DNA of 64,000 nt, from the NCBI RefSeq assembly GCF_017837635.1, contig NZ_JAGJRS010000010.1, positions 1-64,000 of the forward strand, given 5' to 3'. The notes under the pieces were generated by a model. The model was given only the letters and a program-made list of their open reading frames with translations. It made no database searches and was not told the DNA's origin. Of the stretch, positions 27,693-37,500 are shown in pieces; the first letter of the stretch is position 1; each line of letters opens with the position of its first letter. This stretch comes from Frateuria flava (GTDB lineage: Bacteria; Pseudomonadota; Gammaproteobacteria; Xanthomonadales; Rhodanobacteraceae). The position numbers were made by a program, and so were the translations under genes.

Positions 27693-28454
27693 ATGACCGA
27701 CCACGCCGATCTCGCCCGACTGTTCCGCTTCGTGCTCGTGCGCACTTCCCACCCGGGCAACATCGGCAGTGCGGCTCGCGCCATCCGCACGATGGGCTTC
27801 ACGCGGCTGGAGCTGGTGGCGCCGGCCGAGTTTCCCAGTCGCGAGGCCGACGCGCTGGCGGCCAATGCGGTACAGGTGCTGGCCGAGGCGAACGTGCATG
27901 CGTCGCTGGTCGACGGCCTGGCGGGCGCGACCTTCGCGTTGGGCCTGTCCGCGCGCCGACGCGGCGTGAACCTGGCCGAACTCACGCCGCGCGAAGGTGC
28001 CGCGCAGGCGCTCGCGGCCGCGGCGCGCGGAGAGCAGGTGGCGCTGGTCTTCGGCAACGAACGCACGGGCCTGGAAAACGAGGAGCTGGCCCGCTGCCAC
28101 GCGATGGTGCGCATCCCCAGCGTGGAGGACTACAGCTCGCTCAACCTGGCCCAGGCGGTGCAGGTGATGGCCTACGAGCAGCGCCTGGCGATGCTCGGCG
28201 ACATGCCGGTGGCCCCGTCGCCGGAACACGACGAGCCACCGGCCGATGCGGCGCACATGGAGCGCTTCTTCGAGCACCTCGGTCAGACGCTCGACGACAT
28301 CGAGTTCCACAAGGGCCGTGAACCGACCACGATCATGTTGCGCCTGCGCCGCCTGTTCCAGCGCGCGCAGCCGGACGAGCGCGAGCTGCGCATCCTGCAC
28401 GGCGTGCTGGCCGACGCGCAGCGCATGGCCATGCTGGCCAGGCGGGAAAAGTAA
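27693..28454 (+). CDS. trmJ: tRNA (cytidine/uridine-2'-O-)-methyltransferase TrmJ
   Basis: 253 residues of the SpoU (SPOUT) family. It has VRTSHPGNIGSAARAIRTMGF, the knot motif ALVFGNERTGLENEEL and IPSVEDYSSLNLAQAVQVMAYE. A C-terminal helical part specific to TrmJ follows (about 175-253). It methylates the 2'-OH of nucleotide 32 in tRNAs using SAM. The ATG at 27693 fits the family. A GGTGGGCTGAAGCCCACC palindrome follows the stop. Confidence 0.95.
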   Translation: MTDHADLARLFRFVLVRTSHPGNIGSAARAIRTMGFTRLELVAPAEFPSREADALAANAVQVLAEANVHASLVDGLAGATFALGLSARRRGVNLAELTPREGAAQALAAAARGEQVALVFGNERTGLENEELARCHAMVRIPSVEDYSSLNLAQAVQVMAYEQRLAMLGDMPVAPSPEHDEPPADAAHMERFFEHLGQTLDDIEFHKGREPTTIMLRLRRLFQRAQPDERELRILHGVLADAQRMAMLARREK

Positions 28455-28474
28455 CCGCCACGGGATTGCCGCGA

Positions 28475-28493
28475 GGTGGGCTGAAGCCCACCC
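28475..28493. repeat. GGTGGGCTGAAGCCCACC palindrome
   Basis: A perfect 8-bp-stem palindrome followed by CTACGGAG. It sits between two convergent genes and runs into the stop codon of the - strand gene at 28493-28495. Variants are at 19671, 49230 and 61087. Confidence 0.8.
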
Positions 28494-29092
28494 TACGGAG
28501 CGACCGGGGCCAGTTCTTCCACGTACACCAGCTCGCAGGCGCCGTTGCCGGTGTCGTCGCGGCGCAGCGAGGTGCGCCAGTGCCAGCCGTCCGGACGGCT
28601 GGCGTCGACCAGGAATCCTTCCAGATGCACCAGCTCGCCCGGGCGCACGTGCTTGATCGCGTAGCGCACGCCGTCGTCGGCCGGGATCAGGTGCATGTTG
28701 GTCGCCGACGTCTCGATCTCGTGGCGCGGGATCGGGTAGTCACGCACGTGCCAGTAGAAGAACCGGCTGGACTGGCGGATGTCGATGTCGGCCAGCACCG
28801 CAGTGTCGGACATGCGTCCCCAACCCAGCGCCAGATCGGTCGGTGCGAGCGAAGCGCCGGCATCCCAGCGGTAGTCCTCGCGCGAAAGTACGCGCGCGGT
28901 CAGCGCAATGTGGGCGCGCGTGCGCAGCACGGTGTCGCCGCGCTGGAGCACGGCGCCTTCGTCCAGGTCCACCTGTTCCGGCGCCTGCGCGGCGAGCACG
29001 CCCGGCGGCGGGTGCAGCGGGCGTTGTTGCCACCAGCCCAGCGCGCCCCAACCCAGCAGCACGACCAACCCAAGCCACAGCAATCGCTGCAT
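28493..29092 (-). CDS. Conserved membrane-anchored protein of unknown function
   Basis: I do not recognise this 199-residue protein. It has one N-terminal hydrophobic helix (about 4-22), probably a membrane anchor or signal, then a soluble beta-rich part. That part is rich in aromatics (WGRMSD, RFFYWHV, MHLIPAD, GWHWRTSLRRDD) and ends with GACELVYVEEL, so it is likely periplasmic. It lies 30 bases downstream of oxyR on the same strand and may be read with it. The C-terminus is set by the intergenic palindrome. Confidence 0.75.
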   Translation of the reverse strand: MQRLLWLGLVVLLGWGALGWWQQRPLHPPPGVLAAQAPEQVDLDEGAVLQRGDTVLRTRAHIALTARVLSREDYRWDAGASLAPTDLALGWGRMSDTAVLADIDIRQSSRFFYWHVRDYPIPRHEIETSATNMHLIPADDGVRYAIKHVRPGELVHLEGFLVDASRPDGWHWRTSLRRDDTGNGACELVYVEELAPVAP

Positions 29093-29122
29093 CGGTATTC
29101 CCCCCCCCCCTGTGGACGCGCG

Positions 29123-30070
29123 TCAGGCGCGCTTGCGCCGCGTGGCATGGGCGGGCTCGCCAAGGTCCGGCTTGAGGAGCTCGGACGGCAGGCCACGCAC
29201 GACGTCGGCGAATCGCTCGAGGAACGGGCCGAGCGATGAACTCTTGCGCCACACCAGCGCGATCCGCCGGCTCGGTGCGTGACCTGAGAATTCCAGCAGC
29301 TGCACGTTGTCGGTCCTGGCCACCGGCGGCTTGATCGCCAGCGTCGGCAGCAAGGTGATGCCCACGTTTGCCGCGACCATCTGGCGCAGCGTCTCCAGGC
29401 TGGTGGCGCGGAAGCCCACCTTCTCGCCCGCGCCGGCCAATTGGCACAGCTCCAGCGCCTGGTCGCGCAGGCAGTGGCCGTCTTCGAGCAGCAGCAGGCT
29501 CTCGTCCTCCAGGTCCGCCAGCTTCAGGCGTGCCTTGCGGTGGGCCAGCGGATGGTCGTTCGGCACCGCCAGCACGAACGGTTCCTCGAACAGGAACTCC
29601 GCATGCAGGCTTTCCTCGTGAATCGGCAGGGCGAGGATTCCGACATCGAGCGAACCCTCGCGCAGCATGCGGATCACCTGCTCGGTCTTCTCTTCGATCA
29701 GCAGCAGCTCCAGTCGCGGGAAGCGCTGGCGCACCGCGGGCACCAGGTGGGGCAGCAGGTAGGGGCCGAGCGTGGGGAATACGCCCAGGCGCAGCCTGCC
29801 GGCCTCGGGGTCGCGCGTGCGCTGGGCGATCGCGCGGATCTCGTCCACCTCGGCCAGTACGCCACGGGCGCGGCGGGCGATCTCGCGGCCGGTCTCGGTA
29901 AGCAGCACCTTGCGGGGCGTGCGCTCGACCAGCGCCACACCGAGCTCGTCCTCCAGCTTCCTGATCTGCGTGGAAAGGGTGGGCTGGCTGACGAAACTGG
30001 CCTCGGCGGCGCGCCCGAAATGGCGGTGCTCGGCCAGCGATACCAGATAGGCGAGATCGCGCAGGTTCAT
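29123..30070 (-). CDS. oxyR: Hydrogen-peroxide-sensing LysR regulator OxyR
   Basis: 315 residues. An N-terminal LysR helix-turn-helix (HFGRAAEASFVSQPTLSTQIRKLE region) precedes the effector domain. The redox pair is intact: C200 and C209 in EDGHCLRDQALELC, equal to C199/C208 of E. coli OxyR. Oxidation to a disulfide turns on peroxide defence genes. It is divergent from ahpC, and a good OxyR site lies in the gap at 30082-30118. The ATG at 30070 gives the canonical MNLRDLAYLV. Confidence 0.97.
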   Translation of the reverse strand: MNLRDLAYLVSLAEHRHFGRAAEASFVSQPTLSTQIRKLEDELGVALVERTPRKVLLTETGREIARRARGVLAEVDEIRAIAQRTRDPEAGRLRLGVFPTLGPYLLPHLVPAVRQRFPRLELLLIEEKTEQVIRMLREGSLDVGILALPIHEESLHAEFLFEEPFVLAVPNDHPLAHRKARLKLADLEDESLLLLEDGHCLRDQALELCQLAGAGEKVGFRATSLETLRQMVAANVGITLLPTLAIKPPVARTDNVQLLEFSGHAPSRRIALVWRKSSSLGPFLERFADVVRGLPSELLKPDLGEPAHATRRKRA

Positions 30071-30081
30071 GGCTCGCTCCG

Positions 30082-30118
30082 ATAGATCATGTCTATGAGT
30101 GTGATGGCAACAATCAAT
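30082..30118 (+). promoter_or_regulatory. OxyR binding site
   Basis: ATAGATCATGTCTAT at 30082-30096 matches the OxyR half-site ATAGntnnnanCTAT at all but one defined base. Seven bases on, ATGGCAACAATCAAT (30104-30118) is a weaker second half. The pair ends exactly at the putative -35 box of ahpC, the position from which OxyR activates, and lies just upstream of oxyR itself. Confidence 0.8.
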
Positions 30119-30147
30119 TTGAACAATGCCCGGGCGGTGCGTAACCT
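30119..30147 (+). promoter_or_regulatory. Putative ahpC sigma-70 promoter
   Basis: TTGAAC (30119-30124) and TAACCT (30142-30147) are 17 bases apart. The -35 box is good and the -10 box weak, as expected for an activator-dependent promoter next to the OxyR site. Confidence 0.55.
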
Positions 30148-30226
30148 TGCCCTCATGACGCGCCATCCACGGCGCCCATGATGCTCTCACCGACCGCCTT
30201 ACCACCCGCACCTTAAGGAGAAGCCC

Positions 30227-30766
30227 ATGCTCACCATCGGCGACAAGTTCCCCCAGTTCAGCGTCCCGGCCACCGTCTCGATCGAGAACCTGGACAAGGC
30301 CTTCAGCACGATCGACAACAACACCTACAAGGGCAAGTGGCTGTGCGTGTTCTTCTACCCGAAGGACTTCACCTTCGTCTGCCCGACCGAGATCAAGGGC
30401 TTCTCGGACGTCAACGAGCAGTTCGCTGACCGTGACTGCCAGGTCCTGGCCGCCAGCACCGACTCGGAGTTCGTGCACCTGGCCTGGCGCAAGGACCACA
30501 AGGACCTGCGCGACCTCAAGTTCCCGATGCTGGCCGACATCAAGAAGGACCTCAGCAATGCGCTGGGCATCCTGACCGCCGACGGCGTAGCGCAGCGCGC
30601 GACCTTCCTGGTCGATCCGGAAGGCATCATCCGCTTCGTCTACGTGACCGACGGCTCGGTCGGCCGCAATCCACAGGAAGTGCTGCGCGTGCTCGACGCC
30701 CTGCAGACCGACGAGCTGTGCCCGTGCAACTGGCACCAGGGCGAAGAGACCCTCCAGGTCGCCTGA
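30227..30766 (+). CDS. ahpC: Alkyl hydroperoxide reductase AhpC (peroxiredoxin)
   Basis: 179 residues, 2-Cys peroxiredoxin. Peroxidatic C52 lies in DFTFVCPTE; the resolving Cys is C165 (or C167) in ELCPCNW. It reduces peroxides and peroxynitrite. No ahpF follows; instead ahpD lies downstream, pointing to AhpD as the electron donor, the actinobacterial-type pairing also seen in xanthomonads. AAGGAG lies 7 bases upstream of the ATG. Control by OxyR is indicated by the site at 30082. Confidence 0.97.
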   Translation: MLTIGDKFPQFSVPATVSIENLDKAFSTIDNNTYKGKWLCVFFYPKDFTFVCPTEIKGFSDVNEQFADRDCQVLAASTDSEFVHLAWRKDHKDLRDLKFPMLADIKKDLSNALGILTADGVAQRATFLVDPEGIIRFVYVTDGSVGRNPQEVLRVLDALQTDELCPCNWHQGEETLQVA

Positions 30767-30834
30767 TCGCCTCTCGCTTGCAGTAACCGCGCGTCCGGAT
30801 CCCTCCCCCTCCCCCGCGGACGCGCGGACTCCCC

Positions 30835-30872
30835 AGCCGGCGGCGAAGCCCGCTTCGCCGCCGGCTTTTTTT
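30835..30872 (+). terminator. Rho-independent terminator between ahpC and ahpD
   Basis: A stem of 14-15 bp (AGCCGGCGGCGAAGC / GCTTCGCCGCCGGCT) followed by TTTTTTT. It lies 22 bases before the ahpD start, so ahpD probably depends on read-through, the main ahpC transcript ending here. Confidence 0.88.
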
Positions 30873-30893
30873 GACTTCAAGAAGGTGTCCCCC

Positions 30894-31433
30894 ATGAGTC
30901 TTGCCGACCTCAAGAGCCAGCTCCCCGACTACGCCAAGGACCTGCGCCTGAACCTCGATTCGGTTCTGAGCGAGGGCGGTGCGCCCGGGTTGACCCAGAA
31001 ACAGATCATGGTGGTCGCGCTCGCCGCGGCGATCGCCTCGCGCTACAAGCCGCTGACCAAGGCGGTGGCCGAGGAGGCCGCGCAGCACGCCAGCGCCGAG
31101 GAGCTCAACGGCGCCCGCGTGGCCGCGTCCATCATGGGCATGAACACGATCTACTACCGCTTCGTGCACCTGGTCAGCGAGCCGGAGTACGGCACGTTGC
31201 GCGCGGGACTTCGCATGAACGCGATGATGAATCCGGGCGGCACCAAGATCGACTTCGAGCTCGCCTCGCTCGCGGTGGCGGCGGTCAACGGTTGCGGCAT
31301 GTGCGTGGATTCGCATGAGAAGACGCTGCGCAAGCACGGTCTTTCGGCACAACCGATCCAGAGCGCGATCCGCATCGCGGCGGTGGTCCATGCGGTTGCC
31401 GTGGCGCTGGAGCAGGCCGACGTGGCCGGCTGA
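30894..31433 (+). CDS. ahpD: Alkyl hydroperoxidase AhpD family protein
   Basis: 179 residues, all-helical AhpD. The redox site is C134-x-x-C137 with H141 in NGCGMCVDSHEKTLRKHG. It would pass electrons from lipoyl proteins to AhpC, and has weak peroxidase activity itself. The ATG at 30894 is preferred; a GTG three codons upstream is possible. It lies 127 bases after ahpC, behind a strong terminator hairpin. Confidence 0.95.
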   Translation: MSLADLKSQLPDYAKDLRLNLDSVLSEGGAPGLTQKQIMVVALAAAIASRYKPLTKAVAEEAAQHASAEELNGARVAASIMGMNTIYYRFVHLVSEPEYGTLRAGLRMNAMMNPGGTKIDFELASLAVAAVNGCGMCVDSHEKTLRKHGLSAQPIQSAIRIAAVVHAVAVALEQADVAG

Positions 31434-31457
31434 GCCGCCAGATCGAAGGAAAATACG

Positions 31458-31488
31458 AAGCCCGTCCAGCGATGGTCGGGCTTTTTTC
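31458..31488 (+). terminator. Rho-independent terminator after ahpD
   Basis: AAGCCCG (31458-31464) pairs with CGGGCTT (31477-31483), with a small inner stem in the loop, followed by a T run. Confidence 0.82.
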
Positions 31489-31622
31489 TTGCGCGCGTCG
31501 GTAGCCAGGGTCGCGCCTTTCACGTGGCGTCGAGCCCGGCCATGCCTTTTGGCACTGTGTCACAAGTCATGCCCGGCCTAGGTTCGGGAAGTTGCCTTCA
31601 CAGTCCCTGGGGAAAAACAACC

Positions 31623-34304
31623 ATGCGTCGACTCGTCAAACCGCTCGTACTCACCGCGCTTGCCGCCTGCTGCGGTGCCGCCTTTGCCGCCACCACCGAC
31701 CCGGTGCCGCACGGCAAGCTGCCGCGCTGGGCGGTGCCCGAATCCTACGCGCTGTCCTTCAAGGTCGACCCGCGCCAGCAGGATTTCTCCGGCACCACCC
31801 GGATCAAGGTCGACCTCAAGCAGGCCTCCGACCACATCTGGCTGCACGGTCACGACATCAAGGTCTCGAAGGTCAGCGTGACCGACGCGGCCGGCAAGAC
31901 GCACGCCGCCAAATACGTCGAGGCGGCGCCGAAGGAAGGTGTAGTGCGGGTCGATTTCGCCGACACGCTCAAGCCGCAGGAACTGACCCTGAGCTTCGAC
32001 TACACCGCGCCGCTCAACCAGCAGCTGCAGGGCCTGTACAAGGTCAGCCACGAGGGCCAGCCCTACGCGATGACGCAGATGGAGCCGATCAGCGCGCGCT
32101 ACGCTTTCCCCGGTTTCGACGAGCCGGACTTCAAGACGCCGTTCGACATCAGCCTGACCATCCCCAAGGACGAGAAGGCGGTCGCCAACACCAAGCAGGT
32201 CAGGGAAGTGGCCGCGGGTGAGGGCTGGAAGACGCTGACCTTCTCCACCACCAAGCCGCTGCCGACCTATCTGGTCGCCTTCGGCGTCGGTCCGTGGGAT
32301 ATCGTCGCCGGTCCGGACATCTCGCCCAACGCCTACCGCGCTACCCCGCTGCAGCTGCGCGGCATCGCCGCCGAGGGCGAAGGGCACCGCATGAAGCACG
32401 TGCTTTCCGAAACGCCGAGCATCATCCACACGCTGGAGGACTACTACGCGTTCGGCTACCCGTGGGACAAGCTCGACCTGCTCGCCGCACCGGACTTCTC
32501 GGCCGGCGCGATGGAAAACGCCGGCCTGGTGACCTTCCGCGACTGGTTGCTGCTGCTCGATCCGGACTCCCCGGCGCAGTACGTGCGCGGCTCGTTCAAC
32601 GTCAACGCGCACGAGCTGGCCCACCAGTGGACCGGCGACACCGTCACCACCGCCTGGTGGAACGACATCTGGCTCAACGAAGCCTTCGCCACCTGGATGC
32701 AGCAGAAGGTGACGATGAAGGTGCATCCGGAATACCGCGCGGACCTCGACCGCGTGCGCGGCGCGCAGTACGCGATGGACAACGACAGCCTGGTCACCGC
32801 GCGCAAGATCCGCCAGCCGATCACCGGCAATGGTGACATCGAGACCGCGTTCGACTCGATCACCTACCAGAAGGGCGCCAGCGTGCTCGGCATGTTCGAG
32901 GGCTACGTTGGCGAGAAGACCTTCCAGCAGGGCATGCGCCAGTACATCCAGGACCACAAGTTCTCCACCGCCACCGCCGACGACCTGGTCGACTCGATCG
33001 CCAAGGCCGCCGACAAGGGCGAGGACTTCAAGCAGGCCTTCAAGAGCTTCCTGAACCAGCCCGGCGTGCCGTACGTGCAGACCCAGCTGATGCAGAAGGA
33101 CGGCCAGACCGTGCTCAAGCTCAGCCAGAGCCGTTACCTGCCGGTCGGCAGCAAGGGCGACGCGAAGCACGTGTGGGGCGTGCCGGTGTGCGTGCGCTAC
33201 GGCACCGCCGACGGCAGCAAGGTCAACTGCGAACTGCTGGAGAAGGCCACCGGCACGATCGCGCTGCCGGGCGCCAGTGCCAGCACCTGGGTCATGCCCA
33301 ACGCCAACGCCAGCGGCTACTACCGCTTCGGCATGGACAAGGGCGACCTGGCACGCCTGGGCGACCAGATCAGCCACCTGACCGACGCCGAGCAACTGGC
33401 CTATGCCGACGCCGCCGACGCCAGCTTCCACCACGGCGACATCAACGCGGGCGACCTGCTGGCGGCGCTCAAGCCGCTGACGGCCTCGCGCGTGCGAGCG
33501 GTGGCGACCGCGCCGATGGCCAGCTTCGAGTGGATCAACCGCTACCTGGCCGGCAACGACGCGCAGCGCAACGCCCTCGATGCCTGGGCCAAGTCCGCCT
33601 ACCTGCCGCGCATGGAGCTGCTCGGTTACCACCGCAAGGCGAACGAGCCGGACGATGATTCCCTGCTGCGCAGCACGCTGGCCGGCTTCCTCGCGCTGGA
33701 CGTGAAGCTGCCGCAGGTGCGCGCCGAACTGCTCAAGCAGGGCGATGCGGCGCTCAAGCGCAAGGCGGACGGCCACCTCAACCTCGGCGCGGCCGATCCG
33801 GACCTGCTCGACACCGCGCTCGCGGTGGCGGTGCAGGAGCACGGCAAGAGCGCGGTCGACGCACTGATCGCGGAGCTGCCCAAGACTTCCGATCCGGCCC
33901 AGCGCAACGCCATGCTGGCCGGCCTGAGCGCGGTCGAGGACCCGGCCCTGGCCGAGCAGGTGCGCAACTTCGCGCTGGACAAGCAGGTCAAGGTCGGCGA
34001 AATGGCGGCCCTGCTGCGCGGCAGCCGCGAGACCCGCGCCCAGCGCGACGCGATGTGGAAGTGGGCGGTGGCCAACTACGACCGCATCGTCGAGCGTACC
34101 GGCAGCTTCGCCGGCGGTCGCCTGCCCGGCCTGATGGGCGGTGGCGGCTGCTCGCAGGAAGAGGCCGATCGCCTGCAGGCGTTCTTCAAGACCCGCGCCA
34201 AGGATGTCACCGGCGCCGAACGCGGCCTGGCGCAGACCACCGAGAACACCCTGCTGTGTACGGCGCTGAAGGCCAAACAGGACCCGCAGGCAATCCTGCA
34301 CTGA
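31623..34304 (+). CDS. Exported M1-family zinc aminopeptidase
   Basis: 893 residues. A signal peptide (about 1-22, ending AAFA) precedes the aminopeptidase N fold. It shows the exopeptidase motif GAMEN (295-299), the zinc site HELAH (330-334) with E353 in LNEAFATW, and the ERAP1-like helical C-terminal domain (about 560-890). It removes N-terminal amino acids from peptides, here in the periplasm. It stands alone between terminators. The ATG at 31623 is chosen for the signal peptide. The substrate range is unknown. Confidence 0.94.
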   Translation: MRRLVKPLVLTALAACCGAAFAATTDPVPHGKLPRWAVPESYALSFKVDPRQQDFSGTTRIKVDLKQASDHIWLHGHDIKVSKVSVTDAAGKTHAAKYVEAAPKEGVVRVDFADTLKPQELTLSFDYTAPLNQQLQGLYKVSHEGQPYAMTQMEPISARYAFPGFDEPDFKTPFDISLTIPKDEKAVANTKQVREVAAGEGWKTLTFSTTKPLPTYLVAFGVGPWDIVAGPDISPNAYRATPLQLRGIAAEGEGHRMKHVLSETPSIIHTLEDYYAFGYPWDKLDLLAAPDFSAGAMENAGLVTFRDWLLLLDPDSPAQYVRGSFNVNAHELAHQWTGDTVTTAWWNDIWLNEAFATWMQQKVTMKVHPEYRADLDRVRGAQYAMDNDSLVTARKIRQPITGNGDIETAFDSITYQKGASVLGMFEGYVGEKTFQQGMRQYIQDHKFSTATADDLVDSIAKAADKGEDFKQAFKSFLNQPGVPYVQTQLMQKDGQTVLKLSQSRYLPVGSKGDAKHVWGVPVCVRYGTADGSKVNCELLEKATGTIALPGASASTWVMPNANASGYYRFGMDKGDLARLGDQISHLTDAEQLAYADAADASFHHGDINAGDLLAALKPLTASRVRAVATAPMASFEWINRYLAGNDAQRNALDAWAKSAYLPRMELLGYHRKANEPDDDSLLRSTLAGFLALDVKLPQVRAELLKQGDAALKRKADGHLNLGAADPDLLDTALAVAVQEHGKSAVDALIAELPKTSDPAQRNAMLAGLSAVEDPALAEQVRNFALDKQVKVGEMAALLRGSRETRAQRDAMWKWAVANYDRIVERTGSFAGGRLPGLMGGGGCSQEEADRLQAFFKTRAKDVTGAERGLAQTTENTLLCTALKAKQDPQAILH

Positions 34305-34328
34305 GGCCACGGGCCTCTGGCTTGAACC

Positions 34329-34364
34329 AGGACGCCGGGCGGCAACGCCCGGCGTCCTGCTTTT
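34329..34364 (+). terminator. Rho-independent terminator after M1 peptidase gene
   Basis: A 12-bp stem AGGACGCCGGGC / GCCCGGCGTCCT around a GGCAAC loop, then GCTTTT. The T-run is short, but the stem is strong. Confidence 0.85.
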
Positions 34365-34371
34365 GAGCCCT

Positions 34372-34530
34372 CTTCCCTGTCCCTGGTGAAAGATGGGGAG
34401 AGGATGGGTGAGGGGCAGGGGCTCGCGGGAAAGTGGTTGGCGGCTGTGCGCATGAAGCCATGCCCTGATGGGTCATCCACGCCCGCGTGCCCCTCACCCC
34501 AACCCTCTCCCAGCAGGAGAGAGGGCGCAC
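34372..34530. repeat. CTCACCC-type long palindrome
   Basis: GATGGGGAGAGGATGGGTGAGGGG (about 34391-34415) faces CCCCTCACCCCAACCCTCTCCC (34490-34511), followed by AGCAGGAGAGAGGGCGC. Arms about 100 bases apart could fold into a long hairpin. Same family as at 19721 and 54331. Confidence 0.8.
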
Positions 34531-34595
34531 TCCCGCCGCGCCTTTGACATTCCCTAAACTGTCCCGCGCCCATCGGGCGACAGGGAGAACCAGGC

Positions 34596-37500
34596 ATGCG
34601 TGCTCGATCAGGATGGTTGTTGTTGCTCATGAGTCTGTTACTGGCCGCGCCGGCCGGCGCACAGCAGCTGCCGCCTCCCCTGCGCGACTGGCAGGACTGG
34701 GTGCTGCACCAGGTGCCGGCGCATGCCTGCCCACGGCTGGCACACGCACCAGGCCAGGGCGATGCCTGGCAGTGCGCCTGGCCTGGCCGGCTGGCGCTGG
34801 CGGCCGATGCGACTGGCGGCCGGTTTACCCTCGACGCCCGTGCCGACGCGCCGGCGTGGATCGCGCTGCCGGGCGACGCACGCCACTGGCCGGAACAGGT
34901 TCGGCTGGACGGCCAGCCGGCCGTGGTGCTGACGCGCGACGACCAGCCGATGGTGCACGTATCGCCCGGCGACCATCGCCTGGAGGGCCTGTTGCCCTGG
35001 TCGTCGCGACCGGCGCGCCTGCACGTGCCCGAGGCGATCGGCCTGATCGCACTGACGCTGGACGGCAAGCCGGTCGCGCGCCTGCAGCGCGATGGCGACG
35101 AACTGACCCTTGGCGAGGCGGCCGCCGCCCAACGTGTGGCCGATGCGTTGTCGCTGCGTGTCGACCGCCGCCTGACCGATGGCCTCCCGGCAACACTGGA
35201 AACGCGCTTGAGCTTCGACGTCACCGGCAGCGCGCGCGAGCTGGTAATCGGACCGGCACTTCCCGACGGCTTCGTCGCCACTGCGCTGGACGGCGAACTA
35301 CCCTCGCGCCTGGAGAGCGACGGCCGCCTGCGCGTGCAAGTGAAACCCGGTCGCTGGACCGTCACCCTCGATGCCCGCGCCAGCGCGCCGCTCGCGCGTG
35401 TGGCGATCACCCTGCCGCCCGCACCATGGCCGCGGCGGGAGATCTGGAGCTACGCCGACGCCCCCGACCTGCGTGGCAGCCACGCCGAAGGCCAGGCCAC
35501 CGACGCGGCGCAGGCCGGTGTGCCGGACGACTGGCGCGAACTCCCCGCCTTCATCATGGATGACCAGGCCACGCTCACCGTGCAGCCGGGCGAACGTGGG
35601 GCAGGGCGGCATGATCGCCTGCGGCTGTCGCGTCGCCTGTGGCTGGACTTCGACGGCAAGGGCCTGGCGGTCGACGACCGCCTGCAAGGCGAGCTGCATC
35701 GTCAGCGTCTGGAGGTTGGCGCGCCCTGGCAACTGCAGCGCGCCGAACAAAATGGCGAGCCGTTGCTGGTCAGCCGTGGCAAGGACGGCCGCAGCGGCGT
35801 GGAGGTGCGCAGCGAACAGCTGGATCTGGGCGCCGGGCTGCGGTTGCCCGCGAGCGGTGCCCAGCCGGTCACCGGCTGGAATGTGCCGCTTGAGCGCATC
35901 GACGCCACGCTGCAACTGCCGCCGGGCTTTCGCCTGCTTGGCGCGCCCGGCGCAGACAGTTCGCCCGATTCGTGGGTGGCCCGATGGAGCCTGCTGGACG
36001 TGTTCGGCGTGGCGCTGATCGCGCTGTTGGCCGGGCGCCTGCTGGGCTGGCCGTGGGCATTGCTCGCCGCCGGCTTTCTTGCCTTGGCGCAGCACGAACC
36101 GGGCGCGCCGCGTTGGACCCTGGCCCTGCTACTCGCGCTGGCGTTGCTATTGCGCGCGCTGCCGGAAGGCCGCCTGCGGCGCGCCGCCAACACAGCCGCG
36201 CTGGCGTCGTTCGTGCTCGCGGCGCTCTGGACGCTCCCGTTCGTGGCGGCACAGCTGCAATACGCGCTGCATCCGCAGCTCGAGCCGCAGGCCGTTCGCA
36301 TCGGGTTCGAGGCGCCGGGGTTGGACCGGAGCGACACCATTGCGCCGCCAGAGCGTGCTCCTCTGCCGGCGCCCCCTGCGGCGGCGCCCTCGGTTTCGGA
36401 GCAGGCGCAAACGCTCGGAGCCGTGATGGTGGGCGCGTCGAAGCTGTCCACGCTGGACGTGTCACCAGGCAACCGAAGCCTGGTCCAGGCGGGTCCGGGC
36501 ACGCCGACCTGGCGCCTGGGCAGCAACTATCGGCTGGCCTGGTCCGGGCCGGTCACGCCGCAGCAGACCCTGCGGCTGGTGGTCGCGCCCGCCTGGCTGG
36601 TCAGCTTGCTGCGCGTGTTGATGGTGGCGCTGCTGGCCGCGCTGCTGGCGCGCGTGCTGACGTCCATGCTGGCGCCCTGGCGCGGGCGCTGGCAAAGCGG
36701 GCGGGGCGCGGCATCGGCGGCCCTGCTGGCGATGGCACTGCTGCCGTGGCATGCCCACGCGCAGGCGCTGCCAAGTCAGGCACTGCTCGACCAGCTGCGC
36801 CAGCGCCTGGTCGAGGCGCCGGCCTGTTCGCCCTCCTGCGCGAACCTGCCACAAGCGCATGTTGCGCTGGCCGGCGATACGCTGGGCCTGACCATGCAGG
36901 CGCACGCCGGCGCCACGGTGGCGCTCCCGTTACCGGCCACGACGCTGCCTTTGATCATGGTCGCAGTCGACGGGCGCCCCGCCTCGCTGGCGCGTCGCGA
37001 CGACGACCAACTCTGGCTGCGGCTCGAACCGGGCGTGCACGAACTGGCTCTGCGCTATCGCCTCGACGGCATCGACAGCGCGCGCCTGCGCTTTGCCCTG
37101 GCCCCGCAGCGCGTCACGCTGCAGATGGACGGCTGGACGGCCGACGGACTGGATGCCGATCACTTGCTCGGCGACAGTCTGAGCTTCGATCGCCAGCGGG
37201 TTGCCACGGATGGACGGATCGGCGCACCCGCGCAGGACTTCCCGCCCTACGTACGGCTGACCCGCCGTCTCGTGCTCGGCAACGAGTGGACGGTGCGGAA
37301 CGAGGTCGAACGCGTTGCGCCGCAAGCCGGCGGCTTCACCATCGCCCTGCCGCTGCTTCCGGGCGAACACCCGCTGGGTGCCGACGCCCCGGTGCGTGGC
37401 GGGCGCATCCAGCTCGCCTTCAACGCCGGCACGGACAGCGTCGAATGGACCAGTCGCCTGGATCGTACGACGCGACTTCAACTGACCGCGCCGGCGTTGG

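Noticed and set aside
31578-34310. A 910-codon open frame on the - strand
   Set aside because: Antisense of the M1 aminopeptidase gene, which has a full set of catalytic motifs; the shadow has none.
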